Counted from the first letter of the stretch, positions 37,127-46,734 are shown. The stretch: DNA of 64,000 nucleotides from Pseudomonas mandelii (GCF_006438925.1 NZ_RCZA01000006.1:62001-126000); one strand, 5' to 3'. A program made the numbers and translations. The notes: generated by a model from the letters alone, not told the origin.

Positions 37127-38695
37127 ATGAGTCTCTCCACACAGACACCGTTACACACTGGACAGTCACGCCCTGCCTTGATTCTGCTGGCAATTCTGCT
37201 GGCGATCTTTGTCATCCCGACGTCGATTTCCGGCACCGCCGTCGCATTGCCAAATATCGCCATGCAACTCAAGCCCGAATTAACCACCTTGCAATGGGTG
37301 GTGACGGCATTCAACCTGACATTTGCCTGCTTCACACTCGCCTGGGGGGCCGTGGCCGACATTATCGGGCGTAGATTAGCCTTTACGCTGGGTGCCCTTA
37401 TTTATGCCGCGGGCGCTCTGATCAGCGCCACGGCGACGGACATTCTGGTCCTGGATTGCGCCCGTGCAGTTGCCGGCATCGGTGCGGCGGCGATTTTTTC
37501 CGCGGGCAGTGCCATATTGGCAACGGAATTCGACGCCGCCGCTCGACTGAAAGCATTTGCCATGGCCGGTGCCGCGGTAGGGATCGGCGTGGGTATCGGC
37601 CCGACGCTCTCCGGGTTGCTGGTGGAGAACATAGGGTGGCGCGCCATTTTCTACGTGCACGCGGGCATCATTGGTGTGGTGATCGCCATTATTCCTGCGA
37701 TGCGTCTGCAGGCGCCTCATTTCAGTAATGCGCGGATCGACTACATCGGCATTGCGCTGTTTGTCCTGAGTGCATTGCTACTTGTCACCGGCATTGTGCA
37801 AGGCTCCCAGTGGGGCTGGAGCAGTCGAGACACCCTCGGGTTGTTTGTCTTGTCCGTGGTTTCGTTCGCAGCCTTTATTCTCGCCGAGCGGTACCAGCGC
37901 CAGCCCATGCTGGATCTGTCGATCCTGCGTAACCGGCAGTTCGTTGGGTGGTGCCTGGCCACCGTCACTCCATCCTTCGGTTTTTTCACCTTGCTCACCT
38001 ACCTGCCCAGCTACTTGAGCTCGGTCGCTGGATACAGTGCGGGGACAACTGGCTTGGCCATGTTGTTACTGGCCCTGCCGTTGTTTATCTGCCCGGTGAT
38101 TTCGGCAAAGCTGGTAGAGGCCGGCATCAAGGCCAAGACCGTATTATTCGTGAGCCTTGGCGTTCTGATCGTGGGTGATATTTGCCTTCTATTCATCAGC
38201 ACCGGCGCATCACTCCTTGCATTTGCCGGCCCCATGCTGCTCGTCGGCGCGGGAACCGGCCTGTGCGCAGGCTTGGCCGACGGCCAGGCATTAGGCAACG
38301 TCGCACCGGAGAAGTCCGGCCTGGCGGCTGGCTTCTTGAACACGCTTCGCCTAGGCAGTGAAACCATCGCCATTGCATTTTACGGTTCCTTGCTGGCGAC
38401 CAACTTGCATAAGGTCATGAGCGCTGATTTACCGGATTTTGCGACAGCGCTGGATATCAAGCTACTGGCCAACACGGTTGCGACAGGCAATCTGACAACG
38501 CCACTACAGATGGTCGATGCCAGCCACGCCGAGCTGTTCCGGACCTTCATGGACTCGAGTTACAACGCCTCCTTCCACAGCGTTATGCTGGTGCTCATTG
38601 GCATCTGCATCCTCCTGTCCATCGTCATTATCAAACTACTCAGCCCATCAGAGAACACCAAGCCGCGCTTGGCCGCTGTGTCTGATCAAGCCTAG
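37127..38695 (+). CDS. MFS drug exporter, DHA2 (EmrB/QacA-like, 14 TM)
   Basis: A 522-residue inner-membrane transporter. It opens LILLAILLAIFVIPTSISGTAVALPNIAMQL (TM1) and has motif A-like WGAVADIIGRRLAF, motif C-like GPTLSGLLVENIGWRAIFYVH and about 14 hydrophobic segments, ending with LMLVLIGICILLSIVIIKLL. I chose the ATG at 37127 (MSLSTQTPLH) over the GTG at 37076, as a ribosome-site-like AAAGAGA precedes it. As the last gene of the biosynthetic operon it probably exports the product and gives self-resistance, using the proton gradient. Confidence 0.9.
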   Translation: MSLSTQTPLHTGQSRPALILLAILLAIFVIPTSISGTAVALPNIAMQLKPELTTLQWVVTAFNLTFACFTLAWGAVADIIGRRLAFTLGALIYAAGALISATATDILVLDCARAVAGIGAAAIFSAGSAILATEFDAAARLKAFAMAGAAVGIGVGIGPTLSGLLVENIGWRAIFYVHAGIIGVVIAIIPAMRLQAPHFSNARIDYIGIALFVLSALLLVTGIVQGSQWGWSSRDTLGLFVLSVVSFAAFILAERYQRQPMLDLSILRNRQFVGWCLATVTPSFGFFTLLTYLPSYLSSVAGYSAGTTGLAMLLLALPLFICPVISAKLVEAGIKAKTVLFVSLGVLIVGDICLLFISTGASLLAFAGPMLLVGAGTGLCAGLADGQALGNVAPEKSGLAAGFLNTLRLGSETIAIAFYGSLLATNLHKVMSADLPDFATALDIKLLANTVATGNLTTPLQMVDASHAELFRTFMDSSYNASFHSVMLVLIGICILLSIVIIKLLSPSENTKPRLAAVSDQA

Positions 38696-38757
38696 AGAGC
38701 ATGAGGAACAGGCGTCCGGAGAAGCCCTTGAGATCTCCCGCTGAGACCGGACGATCG

Positions 38758-38838
38758 GCATAAGGGACGGCCTTCACAGGCCGTCCCTCTGCCACACCAC
38801 CCGGCATGCGGGTCCGCACAGGGCGGTTCGAGAGATTG
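38758..38838 (-). ncRNA. Group II intron domains V and VI
   Basis: On the minus strand, GAACCGCCCTGTGCGGA followed by CCCGCATGCCGGGTGGTGTG has the form of bacterial group II intron domain V (short stem, GNRA-like loop region, pairing of CCGCCC with GGGTGG). It is followed by a perfect 10-bp hairpin (38763-38788, AGGGACGGCC / GGCCGTCCCT) in the place of domain VI and then TTATGCC, a plausible intron 3' end. This lies just downstream of the maturase fragment, as expected. The hairpin may also stop transcription from the exporter gene. Confidence 0.7.
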
Positions 38839-38841
38839 AAG

Positions 38842-39198
38842 TCAGGAGAGACGTGGTAATCCCAGACTGTCGAACCACGCCATATTCAGCACGCGATTCA
38901 GTTCCATACTGCTGTTGCGCCACCAGCTGCGCGAGCTTCCCGCCACTTTCCGTGCGTTTTTCTCGCTTGCACACAGTGCTCGCAACTCTCTGTAGATCGT
39001 CGTTCCACGCTTCCAGAGTTTGAGTTGGATGGCTCGCAGCCGATGTCGTATCCACTCATCCAGCTCTTGCCAGACTCTCGGGGCTTGCGACAACCCGAAG
39101 TAAGCTTTCCAACCCAACAGGTAAGCTCGCAAGCTGTTCACGGTTTGCTGCATGCTACGATCACCTAGGCGTCGAGTGCATTCGCGTACTGTTAACAC
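38842..39198 (-). pseudogene. Group II intron maturase, C-terminal fragment
   Basis: A 118-residue frame matching the C-terminal maturase (GIIM) part of intron-encoded reverse transcriptases: RLGDRSMQQTVNSLRAYLLGWKAYFG, then QELDEWIRHRLRAIQLKLWKRG, and the typical last residues WFDSLGLPRLS. The reverse transcriptase palm with its YADD motif and the N-terminal part are missing, and so is the 5' half of the intron RNA. The intron lies directly after the biosynthetic operon, on the opposite strand, and cannot move by itself. Confidence 0.8.
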
Positions 39199-39275
39199 CG
39201 GGGCAAGCTTCGGAATATGAGCAGGCCTTTCAAAACCCCAGCACGCAGTCGTCTGAATACCACACGACGATCACT

Positions 39276-39676
39276 TCACACGCCAGCCTCATCCATCTCC
39301 CGACAACTGATCAGCAGCCGGATTCTATCGACCAGCGCATTCATCGATTGAGCAGTGCTTAGGTAGCCTGCTTCCCAACTGTTCATGCAGACCAGCCCCA
39401 ACGGGCTGTGTTCGAGCCCCATCTCTTGGTACGCCATCCAGAACACCTCTTGGTGTTCGTCGTCGCAGCAGTCCGCATACTCCTCGCTTATCTGCGGCAC
39501 ACAGTCAAAGAGAGTGCACAGCGATGTGACGTGACCTGCTCATCGCCCAGAGCAGCCAGGGTGACGAGGTAGGCCGGCTCTTCCGTGCGGGCGACGGCCT
39601 GCATCAGACGACTGATGACGATTGCAGCGTGTGATTCAGATAAAGGAAGTCGTGGATTGATGTAAGGAAGGAGCAT
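39276..39676 (-). pseudogene. Unknown small gene with a frameshift
   Basis: Two overlapping minus-strand frames may be one broken gene: the first (from 39676) gives SESHAAIVISRLMQAVARTE and LVTLAALGDEQVTSHRCALSL. After a one-base shift near 39500 the text continues FDCVPQISEEYADCCDDEH and then LVCMNSWEAGYLSTAQSMNALVDRIRLL. Both halves look protein-like and the shift sits exactly where they meet. I recognise no family. It lies between the intron relic and the Shango genes, a stretch that looks like decayed island backbone. Confidence 0.35.
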
Positions 39677-39747
39677 GACCGTGCCTGCTGGATAATGGAT
39701 TGAGTAAAGGGGAGCTAAGCAGCTCCCACCTGATCTGCTGCTGTGGT

Positions 39748-39957
39748 TCAGCGTCTGCTGCAGCCAAAAGCACGATGTCGATCGCCGTAGACCTTGGTCC
39801 TAGCCTTGGCGAGGTAGCTCACCCGGTGGAAGTACCGATCCATTGCCTGTGAGTCATCCTGAGAGAGGTGGTATTTAGCGTTGGCCCGGATATACGCCAA
39901 GCCATTGGCATCGTCGACAGGAATCCTCAGCGCACTGGCCCATGCCTCCTGAATCAA
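39748..39957 (-). CDS. Possible small island gene
   Basis: A 69-residue frame with SALRIPVDDANGLAYIRANAKYHLSQDDSQAMDRYFHRVSYLAKA, compositionally protein-like (acidic and aromatic residues). It starts only at TTG and has no convincing ribosome site. It could be the tail of a longer decayed gene. No family is recognised. Confidence 0.28.
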   Translation of the reverse strand: MIQEAWASALRIPVDDANGLAYIRANAKYHLSQDDSQAMDRYFHRVSYLAKARTKVYGDRHRAFGCSRR

Positions 39958-40800
39958 GCAGGACTTCGGGGGACTGCAGGGTCACTATCGTTTCCTTTTT
40001 CGATCGTCGATGTTGCCGCCGCTTGGCGGCCCTGAAAGCAAGCCACTTTTTACTGGAGACTCAGGTAGGGCCAAGAGAGCTCTGAGTACAGATGACCAGT
40101 AGAGTGCTGAGTATGGGAACGGATGCTGGGGGGCTAAACGAGGGTGGCCAGGTCACCGCTGGCGACAAACTGCAGATTTGCATCACACGAATCCCTTGTG
40201 CTCTGGGTTCACCTAGCGAGGCTACGTGACCGCTGTTAGTCAACTTCCCTATTAGGAACCTATCGGCTGGCCGCTTGAATACTTAAACCTCAGGGGCATT
40301 CAGCGCCTGCTCTTACTTTTAAGACTCAGTTTCAGGCACCCGATCCAAAACACAGCTTGATGGTCCTCAGGCTACTTGCCAGCGCAAGCTACAACACGAT
40401 CTACGACTTTTTCGAGGGCGCCGTATGCCAGCTCCGGCGACCAGTGCGAGGACGTCATCAAGCTATTGCCTGCTCGGCCACTTTCGTTGAGGTACGCAAT
40501 TCGGCTGAACTAAAACATAGACTCGTTCGGCCAGTGGTTCCGCTACTAAGGTATAGCGAATGCGCCAAATTGCCGGGATATCCATTAAAAAAGTCATTCA
40601 AATGCGCATCGCTCTCAATCGGCCAATGGAGCGTGATGATCTGCGCGCTTCCTGCCGAAAAGCTACTTCTGATGATTGTAGCTGTTCGTGCGCAAGCAAA
40701 ATTTTCCGATCAATAGCGTTCCTCACCCCATGGTTCTCGTAGGGCAAATATCGGATACTGCCATTGCGCCAGCACCCATCTTTCAAGGTTGAAACGACTC
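39958..40800. other. Gene-poor stretch upstream of the Shango operon
   Basis: About 840 bases without a gene I can support. Open frames exist (for example 40357-40716 on the plus strand) but have no recognisable domain, no convincing ribosome site and cysteine/serine-rich composition typical of non-coding frames. The promoter of the three-gene defence operon must lie here, close to 40800. Confidence 0.45.
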
Positions 40801-43224
40801 ATGGCAAGGAAGAAGGCAAAAAACTCCACAGGTAATGGCATCCTGATCATTTTCGTTCTGGCCTTCGGCGCAGTCGCATCGATCCCGAAAAATGCTTGGA
40901 TCGCCATTGGTGTTATTGCTTGCATTGCCGCGGTTTTTTGGCTGCTGGTTCGTCGCTCAAGGCGACAGGCCGAGCAATTGTCAGTGGCCGTTTCGGAGAC
41001 GGAACGTCTGCGAGAGCATCAACGGTCAGGCCTCACTTTCTCTATGCGAGAAGTTTCAGGGAGCCATATGGGCACAGAGGAAACCTCTGATTTTTACACT
41101 GTCCAACTCGGCTCAGCATCTTCAAAGTCCTTCAAAATTCCAAATGCGAGCACGCAAAAACCTGATGTTCGCTGGGTGCCAGCAGGTGAATCTGTCACCG
41201 TTTCCGGTTTTTTAATTCCGGGTGGCATGTTCTATATGGGCAGCGTGCTAGGTGGCCGGCACGATGCCGAAGAACCCTCACTGATAAACCCCAAGCTCCG
41301 TATCGCAAAGACACACGTCGATCTAGAAGAACGGCTGATGTCCTATTGGCCTAGTTTTCACTCCATCACGTCAGAGGCTCGCCGTGGATACCTTCAATGG
41401 CTGGAGGGCGGCCGTCGTTACCCACTGGCAGACACCGGCTACGTCTTTTTGTATTTCTATGGTCTAGAGCGTCGAGCACTCGTTGACGCAGTGAGTGACC
41501 CGGGCGTCAAGGCTGAGCTTCCTTTGTTCGTAGAAGAAGTCCAGCGCCTATTGAGTATCTACGGGGAAAATAGGTCGTTCAGGGGATATGCGGAAGGCTT
41601 TCTGGATTACCTGAGCAACACCAAGATCGATCCAGACCTTTACCTTGGCCCACCTCCCAACGTTGTCGCGTATAGCTACGAGATGCCACTGCCACTGCGC
41701 GTAGGCCTGGGGCAATTCGCTTCCAACAAGCGCCCCCTTGATGCCGATTGGGCTTTAGCATGGGCGCTAGCTGACCCCAACATCAGCAAACGCACACCCG
41801 TGACCCGCTGTAAGGATGTCTTTTCGAGACTATTCAAGCTTAAGTACTCAAGCGCCCATCCTAAGGGTCTTATCCTGGCGCAGAACAAGACCAAGCTTAA
41901 AACCAGCTATCGGCCGGCCTCCGCGGTCTTAATGGCGCCCACGCTTAGCTTGAGTGACCTTCCTGATGTCCTGGCCACGTCAGGCACACGAAAAAGCCTG
42001 CAGTTGCTGGTTGAGCTATGCACTACCGAGCTTGAACCCTACAGCCGATATTTGGGCCGCAACCCTGATAGCGCAGAAGCTCTCGAAGGTCTTCTGCAGC
42101 TTCCCGTCGCTCTCTGGCCGACGGCAGCCCGTACAGAATTGGACGAGCTTCAACTCAGAATTGGCGACGACCTGATTGTCATGAGCTTTGGCGAACTCGC
42201 AGGCCGGTTCAAGAGCGCCGGCGCCCTGTCCCGCGACAAAGTACTTGCACTTGCCCGCGCATTGGAATCGCTTCACATCGGTATTGAACCCGACGTACTG
42301 GCTGGCAGTAAGACACCGAAGGCAGAGGATCAAATCGCGCTGTTCTTGACTCAACCAGAAGACGGGTCACTGCGAGCTTCTGCAGCTTACAATGCTGCTT
42401 CGGTGACGCTCGACCTTGCTAGTGCTGTGGCTTCTGCCGATGGTGATACCTCCACTGAAGAAGTTACGCTGCTTGCTCAACACATCGACTCCTGGAATCA
42501 CCTGAGTGTGGCCCATCGCAAACGCCTTAAAGCACACCTGCGAATCCAGATCCAGCAACCACCAACGCTGGCCAGCTTAAAGAAAAAACTCGACCCACTA
42601 ACGGTCGAAGCCAAACGCACGATTGCCAGCTTCCTGGCCCATCTGGCGCAAGCTGATGGCATCGTCAGCCCATTGGAAGTGAAACTTCTTGAGCGCGTTT
42701 ACAAGGCCCTGCAGCTAGACAGTCAGTTGCTGTACAGCGATCTCCACGGTGCTGCATCTGGAGCAAGTATTGCCTCCGTAAAACCAAAAGCCGGCATTCC
42801 TCGTTCCGAGCCTGGTACCCCGATCACCGCCACTGCGAATCAAGGGTTCGTGCTTGATCACGAGCGCATTGCAGAACTGCAACGAGAAACCGCAGAGGTC
42901 TCCGCCCTCCTTGCCAAAGTCTTCACTGATGACCAGGTTGACGAACCGGAACAGTTGGTCGATGCGGCAGAATCAGTACAAGAATCGAGTGCAGACATTG
43001 ATGGTCTCGATTTAGAACACTCTGCATTCCTTCGGTTGCTGATCTCACGCCCTGAGTGGAGCCGCTCCGAACTTGAAGCTGCCGCCAGCGACATGGAGCT
43101 GATGCTCGATGGTGCCCTGGAACAAATTAACGACATGGCTTTTGAACGTTTCGACATGCCCGTCACTGAGGGTGATGACCCTGTCGAGATCAATACAGAC
43201 ATTCTGGAAGAGTTAGCCCTATGA
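40801..43224 (+). CDS. sngA: Shango-type protein SngA: membrane-anchored TerB-domain protein
   Basis: An 807-residue protein starting at ATG 40801 (a TTG at 40789 is in frame). Two hydrophobic helices at about residues 13-50 (ILIIFVLAFGAVASIP, IGVIACIAAVFWLLV) anchor it in the inner membrane. A TerB_N-like region follows (about 120-330, with RRYPLADTGYVFLYFYGLERR). A TerB-like acidic helical segment (about 515-640, with SAVASADGDTS and LAHLAQADGIVSPLEVKLLERV) and a TerB_C-like tail come after it. In the Shango phage-defence system a TerB protein is encoded with an ATPase and a helicase, exactly the neighbours here. Start and stop overlap with the next gene is ATGA. How it senses phage is unknown. 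Confidence 0.85.
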   Translation: MARKKAKNSTGNGILIIFVLAFGAVASIPKNAWIAIGVIACIAAVFWLLVRRSRRQAEQLSVAVSETERLREHQRSGLTFSMREVSGSHMGTEETSDFYTVQLGSASSKSFKIPNASTQKPDVRWVPAGESVTVSGFLIPGGMFYMGSVLGGRHDAEEPSLINPKLRIAKTHVDLEERLMSYWPSFHSITSEARRGYLQWLEGGRRYPLADTGYVFLYFYGLERRALVDAVSDPGVKAELPLFVEEVQRLLSIYGENRSFRGYAEGFLDYLSNTKIDPDLYLGPPPNVVAYSYEMPLPLRVGLGQFASNKRPLDADWALAWALADPNISKRTPVTRCKDVFSRLFKLKYSSAHPKGLILAQNKTKLKTSYRPASAVLMAPTLSLSDLPDVLATSGTRKSLQLLVELCTTELEPYSRYLGRNPDSAEALEGLLQLPVALWPTAARTELDELQLRIGDDLIVMSFGELAGRFKSAGALSRDKVLALARALESLHIGIEPDVLAGSKTPKAEDQIALFLTQPEDGSLRASAAYNAASVTLDLASAVASADGDTSTEEVTLLAQHIDSWNHLSVAHRKRLKAHLRIQIQQPPTLASLKKKLDPLTVEAKRTIASFLAHLAQADGIVSPLEVKLLERVYKALQLDSQLLYSDLHGAASGASIASVKPKAGIPRSEPGTPITATANQGFVLDHERIAELQRETAEVSALLAKVFTDDQVDEPEQLVDAAESVQESSADIDGLDLEHSAFLRLLISRPEWSRSELEAAASDMELMLDGALEQINDMAFERFDMPVTEGDDPVEINTDILEELAL

Positions 43225-44516
43225 GCACTATCAGAGCCAAGGATCGCGATGCGGTCATCCAGTCGCTACGCGCAGGCGTCGTTCCTCGCGTGGGCCAACA
43301 CCTGATTCAGGTTGGCCGGGTAGGCGAACTAGATGCACTGATCAAGGACGTCAATCGCCTGGTTGAAAGTGGATCGGCATTTCGAGTCGTCATTGGCGAG
43401 TACGGTGCGGGCAAGACGTTTTTTCTGAACCTGGTACGAGCCATTGCCATGGAGCGCAAGCTTGTCACCATGCATGCCGACTTGAACCCAGATCGCAGAT
43501 TACATGCCACGGGTGGACAAGCACGTTCGCTTTACTCCGAGTTGGCTAAAAACATGTCGACGCGTACGAAGCCCGACGGTGGGGCTATGCAAGGCATTGT
43601 TGAGAAATTCATCTCTCAGGCCAAAACCGAAGCCAAGGCGGCGGGTACGGACAGCGAGACTGTTATTCGTGCTCACTTGGCCGAGCTGACCGAGATGGTC
43701 AACGGGTATGATTTTGCGGAGGTGATTGCCGCCTATTGCCGAGGTTTCGAAGAAGGCAACGAGCAGCTCAAGGCCGACGCCATCCGTTGGTTGCGTGGAG
43801 AGTTCACCACTAAGACTGATGCCCGAGCAGCCTTGGGCGTACGAACCATCATTGATGATGCCTCCGTCTACGATCAGCTCAAGCTCCTGTCGAGATTCGT
43901 CAGACTTGCAGGTTTTGGCGGTCTGATGATCTGCCTCGACGAACTGGTCAACCTCTACAAACTGGCCAATACCCAAGCTCGTAATGCCAATTACGAACAG
44001 ATCCTCCGTATTCTCAACGACTCTCTACAGGGATCGTCCGAAGGGCTTGGTTTCGTTTTAGGTGGCACGCCTGAGTTTTTGATGGACACTCGTCGGGGGC
44101 TATTCAGCTACCCTGCCCTGCAATCTCGATTGGCCGAGAACTCGTTTGCGAAATCAGGATTGGTGGATCTGTCGGGGCCGGTTATTCGCCTGACCAGCCT
44201 GACCCCGGAAGACTTCTACGTACTGCTTCAGAAACTTCGTCACGTATACGCTGGCGGAGATGCTGAAAAGTACTTACTGCCTGACGAGGCGCTCCCACTG
44301 TTTATGGCGCATTGTAATCAGCGCCTGGGGGAAGCCTACTTCCGTACACCGCGCACCACGATCACAGCGTTCATCAACCTGCTAGCCATCTTAGAGCAAA
44401 ACCCAGGTGCCGATTGGCGGATGCTGCTTGGAGCTGTCGAGGTCGCAAGGGACTCAGGCGGCGAAGACGATACCAAAGTCGATGCGGACGATGAACTTGC
44501 CACCTTCACACTCTGA
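43221..44516 (+). CDS. sngB: Shango-type protein SngB: P-loop ATPase (DUF2791/BrxD-like)
   Basis: A 431-residue ATPase with Walker A GEYGAGKT at residues 59-66, Walker B GGLMICLDELVNLY near 233-246 and a sensor-like segment FVLGGTPEFLMDTRRGLFSY. It belongs to the DUF2791/BrxD type of ATP-binding proteins that occur in BREX type 2 and in Shango. The TerB-protein gene upstream and the Lhr-like helicase downstream point to Shango. Its start overlaps the sngA stop by 4 bases and its end overlaps the helicase start by 26 bases, so the three proteins are likely made in fixed ratio. Confidence 0.85.
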   Translation: MSTIRAKDRDAVIQSLRAGVVPRVGQHLIQVGRVGELDALIKDVNRLVESGSAFRVVIGEYGAGKTFFLNLVRAIAMERKLVTMHADLNPDRRLHATGGQARSLYSELAKNMSTRTKPDGGAMQGIVEKFISQAKTEAKAAGTDSETVIRAHLAELTEMVNGYDFAEVIAAYCRGFEEGNEQLKADAIRWLRGEFTTKTDARAALGVRTIIDDASVYDQLKLLSRFVRLAGFGGLMICLDELVNLYKLANTQARNANYEQILRILNDSLQGSSEGLGFVLGGTPEFLMDTRRGLFSYPALQSRLAENSFAKSGLVDLSGPVIRLTSLTPEDFYVLLQKLRHVYAGGDAEKYLLPDEALPLFMAHCNQRLGEAYFRTPRTTITAFINLLAILEQNPGADWRMLLGAVEVARDSGGEDDTKVDADDELATFTL

Positions 44517-46734
44517 GTCATCGGGTTTCGATCAACTTGAGTCCCGAATCCAGCGATGGATTTGGGCGGAAGGCTGGACTTCCTTGCGCGACGCCCAGGA
44601 ATGGGCGGTACCTGTTCTGGTGGATGCCGATCAGGATGTCATCATCGCCGCAGCAACAGCGGCAGGCAAAACCGAGGCTGCTTTTCTTCCCATACTCACC
44701 AATTTGCTGAATCGTGATGATCCACCCGGTTCGGTGCTGTATATCAGCCCGCTCAAGGCCCTGATCAACGACCAGTGGGACAGGTTAAGCCGTCTTTGTG
44801 AGCAGCTTGAGATTCCCGTAGTGGCTTGGCACGGGGATATCTCCTCAAGCAAAAAACATCGCTTTTTGAAGTCCCCTGAGGGGGTGCTTCTGATCACTCC
44901 TGAATCCCTTGAAGCCCTGTTCGTCAACCGCGGTTCTAGTCTTGGCGGGGTGTTCCAGCACCTGCGTTATATCGTCGTGGATGAGCTGCATGCGTTCATC
45001 GGTAGCGAACGAGGCAAGCAACTTCAGTCGCTAATGCATCGGGTAGAACTTGTTGCCGGCCACCGTCTCCCTAGAGTCGGGCTCTCAGCCACCCTCGGCG
45101 ATATGAAGATGGCGTCGGAGTTTTTGCGTCCGGGAAATGCCGATGGCGTTACCGTCATTGAATCAAAAAGCTCCAACCAGACTCTCCAGGTGCAAGTTCG
45201 TGGTTACATTCAGCCACCCATGAGCGAGCTCAAGAAGAAGCCCGTAAAGCTCTCTGACCAGGCGGAAAATGAAGACGAGACAGAGAACGAGGCAGGCCCA
45301 GACTTCGCGATCGCCGATCATCTTTACAAAGTGTTACGCGGCAGTAACAACCTGATTTTCCCAAACAGCCGGTCTCAGGTTGAATGGTACGCAGATCAAT
45401 TGCGACGGCGCTGCGAGAAAGACGGCGTGCCTAACGAATTCTGGCCTCATCACGGTAGCCTTTCGAAGGACTTACGTGAGCAAGCAGAGCATGCTCTCAA
45501 GGCAGGGACTCATGCAGCATCCGCGATTTGCACCACGACGCTTGAGCTCGGCATAGACATCGGCAGCATCAAAACAGTCGTGCAGATTGGTGCCCCACCA
45601 TCGGTGGCGAGTCTGCGACAACGTCTAGGGCGATCGGGAAGGCGCCCAGGAGAAAAAGCAACGCTGCGCGTTTACTGCAAGGAATCGCCACTCAAAGATG
45701 GATCGAGCCTCTCGGATCAACTGCGCCAAGGCTTGGTTCAAACCATTGCCATGGTTCGACTGCTGGCCAAGGGGTGGTTTGAACCTCCCAGGGCTCAAGG
45801 CATTCACGCGTCCACCCTCGTTCAACAGTGTCTTTCAGTGATTGCCCAGTGCGGCGGTGCATCTGCTGCAGATCTCTGGAAAAGTTTGGTTGCTGAGGGA
45901 GCATTTCCAAAAGTTGAGAAACCAGACTTTGTGAAGTTGCTCAAGGCGCTCGGCGAGCACGAGCTCATTGTTCAGGACAGCTCAGGGTTGCTGCTTCCTG
46001 GGACGGTTGGAGAGCGATTGATCAACCACTATGAGTTCTACAGCGCATTCACCAGCGACGAAGAATTTCGCCTTGTATGCGATGGTAGGGCACTGGGATC
46101 TGTGCCGGTAAGCCGTCCACTGACCAAGGATCAGCGCATTATTTTCGGAGGCCGGAGGTGGCAGGTTCGTGATGTTGATCTCCAGGCCAAAGTCATCATC
46201 GTTTCAGCAGCACGCGGTGGTGCCCCTCCTCAGTTCGATGGTCTGGGTGCGATGGTGCATGACAACGTACGCCAAGAAATGCGAGCCGTCTTGGCAGACA
46301 CAATCCCCTGCCCCTTTATTGATCAAGGGGCTCAAGAGCTTCTCGACGAGGCTCGAAAGACATTTGTTTCGCTGGGCCTTGGTAAGCGCTACATAGTTGA
46401 GTCGGGCGGTAAATGTTATCTGATGAGCTGGCTAGGTGATCATGCCAACGATGCACTGCGCTTGTTACTCAATCATGTCGGCCTTTCTTGTGATAACGCA
46501 GGCCTTACCATTGAGGTTGACGCCGACATCGGTCGAACCCAAATGGCACTGAAGGAAGTCGGAAGCCTGGATGCTGCTGATCTAGACTCGATACTTTCGG
46601 AGGTGGAAAACATGCTGCGCGAAAAGTGGGATTGGGCACTGCCGCAATCCTTGCTGATGAAGTCGTTTGCTTCCATATCGCTCGATATCTCGACCGCAAT
46701 TCTTTTTGCACAGAGTCATTCTCTGGAAAAATAA
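44491..46734 (+). CDS. sngC: Shango-type protein SngC: DEAD/DEAH (Lhr-like) helicase
   Basis: A 747-residue superfamily 2 helicase. Motif I is AATAAGKTEAAFLP (near 48), motif Ia YISPLKALINDQW, motif II VVDELHAFIG (DELH instead of DEAH), motif III GLSATLGDM, and motif VI RQRLGRSGRRPGEKA near 380. A long C-terminal region of the Lhr/BrxHI type follows. I use the ATG at 44491 inside the end of sngB; another in-frame ATG lies at 44482. Lhr-like helicases translocate along single-stranded DNA. Together with the TerB protein and ATPase it completes a Shango operon. Confidence 0.87.
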   Translation: MNLPPSHSESSGFDQLESRIQRWIWAEGWTSLRDAQEWAVPVLVDADQDVIIAAATAAGKTEAAFLPILTNLLNRDDPPGSVLYISPLKALINDQWDRLSRLCEQLEIPVVAWHGDISSSKKHRFLKSPEGVLLITPESLEALFVNRGSSLGGVFQHLRYIVVDELHAFIGSERGKQLQSLMHRVELVAGHRLPRVGLSATLGDMKMASEFLRPGNADGVTVIESKSSNQTLQVQVRGYIQPPMSELKKKPVKLSDQAENEDETENEAGPDFAIADHLYKVLRGSNNLIFPNSRSQVEWYADQLRRRCEKDGVPNEFWPHHGSLSKDLREQAEHALKAGTHAASAICTTTLELGIDIGSIKTVVQIGAPPSVASLRQRLGRSGRRPGEKATLRVYCKESPLKDGSSLSDQLRQGLVQTIAMVRLLAKGWFEPPRAQGIHASTLVQQCLSVIAQCGGASAADLWKSLVAEGAFPKVEKPDFVKLLKALGEHELIVQDSSGLLLPGTVGERLINHYEFYSAFTSDEEFRLVCDGRALGSVPVSRPLTKDQRIIFGGRRWQVRDVDLQAKVIIVSAARGGAPPQFDGLGAMVHDNVRQEMRAVLADTIPCPFIDQGAQELLDEARKTFVSLGLGKRYIVESGGKCYLMSWLGDHANDALRLLLNHVGLSCDNAGLTIEVDADIGRTQMALKEVGSLDAADLDSILSEVENMLREKWDWALPQSLLMKSFASISLDISTAILFAQSHSLEK

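Noticed and set aside
38763..38788. Simple rho-independent terminator of the exporter gene
   Set aside because: The hairpin lies exactly after group II domain V on the minus strand and has no T run on the plus strand, so it is better explained as domain VI, although it may also stop transcription.
40357..40716. A 119-codon gene upstream of Shango
   Set aside because: The translated text is Cys/Arg/Ser-rich without domain or ribosome site, and overlaps other equally open frames.
40801..46734. BREX type 2 locus, suggested by the BrxD-like ATPase and Lhr-like helicase
   Set aside because: No PglX methyltransferase, PglZ phosphatase, PglW or PglY is present. The TerB protein overlapping the ATPase gene fits Shango instead.
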